This document shows positions 60,860 through 64,000 of a DNA stretch of 64,000 bases, one piece after another (position 1 is the stretch's first letter; every line of letters starts with the position of its first letter). The notes under the pieces were generated by a model, which saw only the letters and a program-made list of their open reading frames with translations, did not search any database and was not told the DNA's origin. Origin of the DNA: Mesostigma viride (Eukaryota > Streptophyta > Mesostigmatophyceae > Mesostigmatales > Mesostigmataceae); NCBI GenBank assembly GCA_009746045.1, contig RPFO01000154.1:3910763-3974762 (forward strand). The letters run 5' to 3'. Position numbers and translations under genes: made by a program.

Positions 60860-63118
60860 TCAGATGTGCGGAGATACTATGCGATCCAGCCGGTCCACGA
60901 CCTGTTTGTAGAGCTTGTGCCAAGGGGCAGCACCGAACAGATGTGGGTGACGTTGCAAAAAACATCGGACTTGACGGAGCATAATGGCTCGGTCATAGTC
61001 TTTGACCAATAAACGCTGCAAGAGTTCAACAAGAGTCGTGATGAAATCAACACGATAAGAACAAAGACGGGAAAAACGATGTAACTGAGAAAGAACAACA
61101 CCATATTTTGCTGTGTGGGAAAGGAGACTGTGAATATCGGGGTAACGAATAAAAGGAATTTGCTGGTATTTAGGATCCTTGCGCTTATCATAGATAGCCG
61201 TACGCCAGCCCTTCTTGTTATGGGTAATGTTAAGATCGAGGTAATTGCAATGAGTATCCTCCGACGTGAGCTTTAATGTGAGGGACGCTTGCGGGTAGAT
61301 GCCAGGCAGACCAGCGGTGATATACAAATGGGTTGCGAAATCAGGGTTGTCGAAAGCGATGACATCATCAATGTATCGACATGTATGGATAAAACGCCTG
61401 ATGAGAACATCATCGTTTGAGGCAATGAGATTCTCCATGAATGCAAGCTCATAAGTGTATAGATAGAGGTTTGCAAGGAGCCCGGCACAGTTAGTGCCCA
61501 TAGGGATGCCGATAGCTTGTTGGTATACATTGCCCGCAAAACAGATGAAGGTGTTATCAACAAGATAAGAGATCCAATGGACAAGGTCAGCCTTCGTGAT
61601 AATATAATTATAACCATCCCGCACGATAGCACCTGCCGCGATCCCTGAGAGCCACGTTGCCGTGGGCTTGGTCTGAGAAACACGCACGTGCAGGTGGTTG
61701 CGCCCGTGAGGCCTACGTGCATACAGACGAGTAAGGAGGCTATCTAAACGAGCTTTCAAATCGTGCAAATCTAGTGTGGTATATAGAGTGGTGAAATCAT
61801 AGGTGGCTATGGGCATAGGTATACGTTTCTCTGCTGCTGTCTTAGAACGGCTAAGGGCGGCAAGGCGTAGGCGTACTTGGGCTGAGTCTATGACGATCCA
61901 ACTACCAGCGCATTCATACCCGGCATTCGACAGCACCTCCACCCATAATGCATTGGCTTCGGGGAGAAGAGCATTCAAAGCATGGCAGATGAGTTTCGAG
62001 AGAGGCATCAGTGGGGCTGAATGCGACGCAGCAATGGTGCGCAAAGCAACAGGAGTTTTGTGCAGCTTAAGAGTGAGATACAGATATGGGAACGTAGTGG
62101 TGGTGGCGCGTCGCTGCCGCTTAAGGAATGCCCGAGCAAAAATGTTTTGGCTGTGCAGAAAAGCCCGATGAGCAGCGGTGATACTGGCGGTGGACTGTGC
62201 ACGCTGAACATAGGTAGGGCTGGACGCCAACTCGTGTTGCAAAGTAGCAAGGTAGTGCTTCTTGCATATGAAAGCAAAGTTGTTGGCACTCTTGTCAACA
62301 CACGTGATGATAAAGTCCTGCTTGAAGTGGTCAAGAAGTGCTTTATCTGTGGTGTTGAGCCAGGTGGTGCGGTGGACCTGCTGGAGACGGTAATCAAGCC
62401 TGGTGAGACGTGCATTGCATTCGTGAATGACGGCGCGAAACCACGGTTCCATGGCAAGGGGAGCAAGCTGTAGGTCCGTGCTCATGGCATTGCAAAATTT
62501 GCGCAGTGATGTGGAGAGCAGTGCATTCACCTCTTTGGCACACGTGCGCTGGACCCACGGCCGAAACTTGGTGCCTTTGGCAAAAAGGTCTACAAGCGTG
62601 TGGCTCGGCAGGATGCTGAGGTCAGCGGTCATGACGTGCTGTGAGGTGGGATCAAGGTACTTGAAATACCGTTGTTGTTGGCAGGGGCAGGGCCCTGCCA
62701 AGATGGTGGCCAGCTCGGTGGGCGTTGTATCGCGGCTGACCTTCCCGTTGCTGAAAACCATTTGTCCCAAGGTGGGAGAGTAATGCCAGGCAGCAATGGG
62801 AGTGCCGAAAGTGTTGCGCACCACGAGCGGCATCGCAGCCTGCACTTGCGGCAAATGCAGAATGTGTGGCAAACACAGCTCATCCATCGCAGCATGAATG
62901 AAAGGTGAGATCAGCAAACGGCGCGGACGCAGTGCATCTGCATTCCCATTGACACGGTGCCGAATGATACGTGAGAGAAGGCCTCGCAGACTAGTGGCAT
63001 GGGAGCGGGGGACTTGCAGATCAGCTGGGGAGCACGACCCGACGGCAATGTGTAAGCTGGTAAGCTTCTTCAAGCTGCAGGCTTCGAGATAGGATGCATG
63101 AAAGTTGCCGCGTTGCAT
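60860..63118 (-). CDS. Penelope-like reverse transcriptase
   Basis: An intact 752-residue ORF. A Cys pair (PCPC, about 143-146) precedes LDPTSQHVMTADLSILPSHT and KGTKFRPW. IITCVDKSANNFAFICKKHY at about 270-289 matches the DKG-like motif before RT1 in PLEs. RT motifs: YLTLKLHKTP, ATYDFTTLYTTLDLHDLK (catalytic Asp 441), QAIGIPMGTNCAGLLANLYL (535-554) and CRYIDDVIAFDN (YIDD 582-585). The family primes reverse transcription at nicked or exposed DNA ends. The ORF starts directly after a TAA in its own frame, and the upstream GIY-YIG frame is offset, so a frameshift or overlapping-ORF arrangement lies at about 63070-63118. The RT is uninterrupted, so this is the youngest-looking retroelement in the window. 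Confidence 0.8.
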   Translation of the reverse strand: MQRGNFHASYLEACSLKKLTSLHIAVGSCSPADLQVPRSHATSLRGLLSRIIRHRVNGNADALRPRRLLISPFIHAAMDELCLPHILHLPQVQAAMPLVVRNTFGTPIAAWHYSPTLGQMVFSNGKVSRDTTPTELATILAGPCPCQQQRYFKYLDPTSQHVMTADLSILPSHTLVDLFAKGTKFRPWVQRTCAKEVNALLSTSLRKFCNAMSTDLQLAPLAMEPWFRAVIHECNARLTRLDYRLQQVHRTTWLNTTDKALLDHFKQDFIITCVDKSANNFAFICKKHYLATLQHELASSPTYVQRAQSTASITAAHRAFLHSQNIFARAFLKRQRRATTTTFPYLYLTLKLHKTPVALRTIAASHSAPLMPLSKLICHALNALLPEANALWVEVLSNAGYECAGSWIVIDSAQVRLRLAALSRSKTAAEKRIPMPIATYDFTTLYTTLDLHDLKARLDSLLTRLYARRPHGRNHLHVRVSQTKPTATWLSGIAAGAIVRDGYNYIITKADLVHWISYLVDNTFICFAGNVYQQAIGIPMGTNCAGLLANLYLYTYELAFMENLIASNDDVLIRRFIHTCRYIDDVIAFDNPDFATHLYITAGLPGIYPQASLTLKLTSEDTHCNYLDLNITHNKKGWRTAIYDKRKDPKYQQIPFIRYPDIHSLLSHTAKYGVVLSQLHRFSRLCSYRVDFITTLVELLQRLLVKDYDRAIMLRQVRCFLQRHPHLFGAAPWHKLYKQVVDRLDRIVSPHI

Positions 63119-63547
63119 TTATAAGCCGAGACATGTGACGTAAGCAGCGGAGACTGGTGGAGTAAAGGGAAGGATGATTCGGTGGACACATGTGTGGAAG
63201 GTGGAGGGGCCGGGGTGACGCTGGGGGGATAGGGGCGATATGGGTGGAGATTGTGCTTCAGACGCCAGGCACGGATGAACATAAGAGGGCGGGGACGGAG
63301 GGGAGGCGGGCGGCGGCGAGACCGAGCTTTGAAACTCTTGCCTTCAATGCAAAAACCGTGGGGCAGAAATGCATGTAACATTCGTTTCCAAAACGTTTCC
63401 CGATGCCCTGCGGCTTTGCGAAAAGCGGCGCCGGTAAAGGTGCCGGGGACATGTTCCAAGGGGACGACTCGCCAATCCCACCACCCGTATTGGGCCATGG
63501 CGCCATGTAGGGGGGTGTCGTCGTTGGCGGCAGGGCGGCCAATATGA
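63070..63547 (-). pseudogene. GIY-YIG endonuclease C-terminal remnant of the Penelope-like element
   Basis: The open frame 63576-63070 enters from the flank and then reads MAQYGWWDWRVVPLEHVPGT and RETFWKRMLHAFLPHGFCIE. The E-x-x-W followed by P-x-G pattern resembles the C-terminal half of GIY-YIG nucleases, with the catalytic Glu in RETFW. The GIY and YIG strands are missing, so the element is truncated at its 5' end. A basic stretch (KSFKARSRRRPPPLRPRPL) and a Pro/Ser linker follow. The frame is offset from the RT ORF. Confidence 0.5.
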
Positions 63548-63562
63548 AGGGTTTGGCTAGTA

Positions 63563-63876
63563 GTGCATGGCTCCACTGCGTTCAGGGCCGGAGGGCGAAG
63601 CTGCAGCCGGAGCTGCAGACGTATTTTCAGGGCTTAGCGCGCAGCTAGCCGCCAGGCTGCGTTGCGCGGAGGAGCGTTTGCTCGCCATAACATTCCGTGA
63701 TAGCTCCGGGAAAATATATCAGCGTGTGCGTCTTAGAAAGACGAAGCCATTGTGATATTCATGGCCGAATTCGGTGCCCAAACATGAAAGTTATGAGCTC
63801 CGCCGTCAGCCATGGCTACCTCGTGGCTCGGGACAAGACATCACCATCCCATAGTGAATTTTTTTTTTTTTTTTTG
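63563..63876 (-). other. Continuation of the disrupted d element and unassigned DNA
   Basis: Sequence beyond the right TSD of the Penelope-like element should be the 5' part of the d element at 58519-60287. No coding similarity is left to support this. A T-run lies at 63860-63876. Confidence 0.35.
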
Positions 63877-64000
63877 TAGATTAGACCGGTAGGATTGCGT
63901 GTACCCATCCATCCATCGATATCCATCATCGGGGTTAATGCTCCGTGACTCCCCAACGTGAGCACGATTAATTAATTATGATTAATTAGGAACATAATAA
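63877..64000 (+). mobile_element. LINE family a 3' end with type I hairpin; type II end at the border
   Basis: GTAGATTAGACCGGTAGGAT, CCCATCCATCCATC, GGGGTTAATGCTCCGTGACT and GAGCACG followed by TTAATTAATT. At 63988-64000 AGGAACATAATAA begins a minus-strand type II end that runs out of the window. Confidence 0.75.

Larger units (their letters stand above)
60303..63547 (-). mobile_element. Penelope-like retroelement (family P), 15-bp TSD
   Basis: 3245 bp flanked by AGGGTTTGGCTAGTA at 60288-60302 and 63548-63562. Minus-strand order: a truncated GIY-YIG-like domain (about 63547-63330), a Pro-rich linker, a PLE-type RT (63118-60860), and a 3' UTR of about 550 bp whose last 260 bp recur as solo fragments (11757-12016; 31008-31150; short bits at 34578-34610 and 58474-58497). 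GIY-YIG N-terminal to the RT is the permuted order described for the Naiad/Chlamys group, known from green algae. Confidence 0.75.

Noticed and set aside
63567-63755. Short Ala-rich ORF right of the Penelope-like element
   Set aside because: 62 codons, no domain, inside sequence expected to be the 5' part of a broken d element.

Overview
The window is eukaryotic nuclear DNA. It has spliced actin-family genes with GT/AG introns, long microsatellites, few host genes and a very heavy load of non-LTR retroelements. A green alga or related photosynthetic protist fits best: a GT14-type glycosyltransferase, divergent actins, and a Penelope-like element with a GIY-YIG remnant N-terminal to the RT, an order described for the green lineage. 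The species cannot be fixed from sequence alone. I recognise no tRNA or rRNA gene that is clearly functional, no CRISPR array and no organellar sequence.

Layout. 1-9.3 kb is nested transposon debris: a hAT transposase fragment, an L1-like tail, a hAT-like DNA element with 8-bp target duplications, and several LINE fragments, with a (ATGG)n tract of about 1.1 kb. 9.6-12.2 kb holds an ORF1-only LINE and tRNA-like repeats. 12.3-14.0 kb (minus) is an intact GT14 glycosyltransferase gene whose 5' end is tandemly duplicated upstream. 17.7-24.7 kb is a near full-length L1-like LINE with target duplications. 25.3-32 kb (plus) carries a truncated coiled-coil gene followed by a divergent actin gene. 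39-45.4 kb (minus) carries the same pair in inverted orientation. 46.9-49.3 kb has a small family of unknown genes related to 25.3-26.3 kb. 49.3-60.3 kb is again LINE and ORF1-only elements, including a second, roughly 99 percent identical copy of the left-end segment (53008-54088). 60.3-63.5 kb is an almost complete Penelope-like element with 15-bp target duplications, inserted in an ORF1-only element.

For reference I name the repeat families: L (L1-like, APE+RT); a, b, c and e (related non-LTR LINEs, RT part with a GHLARTxQVD-type C terminus); d (ORF1-only elements, like half-LINEs); P (Penelope-like). Families a and d share one terminal 3' stem-loop (type I). Families c and d share another (type II). 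Both types carry a CTCC/CCAAC/GGAG core and are followed by TTAA- or TTTAA-type tails. This looks like matched autonomous/non-autonomous partner pairs using a common 3' recognition hairpin, and I regard it as the most interesting pattern here.

Host genes: GT14 glycosyltransferase (minus), two actin paralogs (one lacking the D-loop region), a long coiled-coil protein (one good, one degenerate copy) and an unrecognised small gene family. Many intergenic stretches contain nothing I can name and are listed as such.
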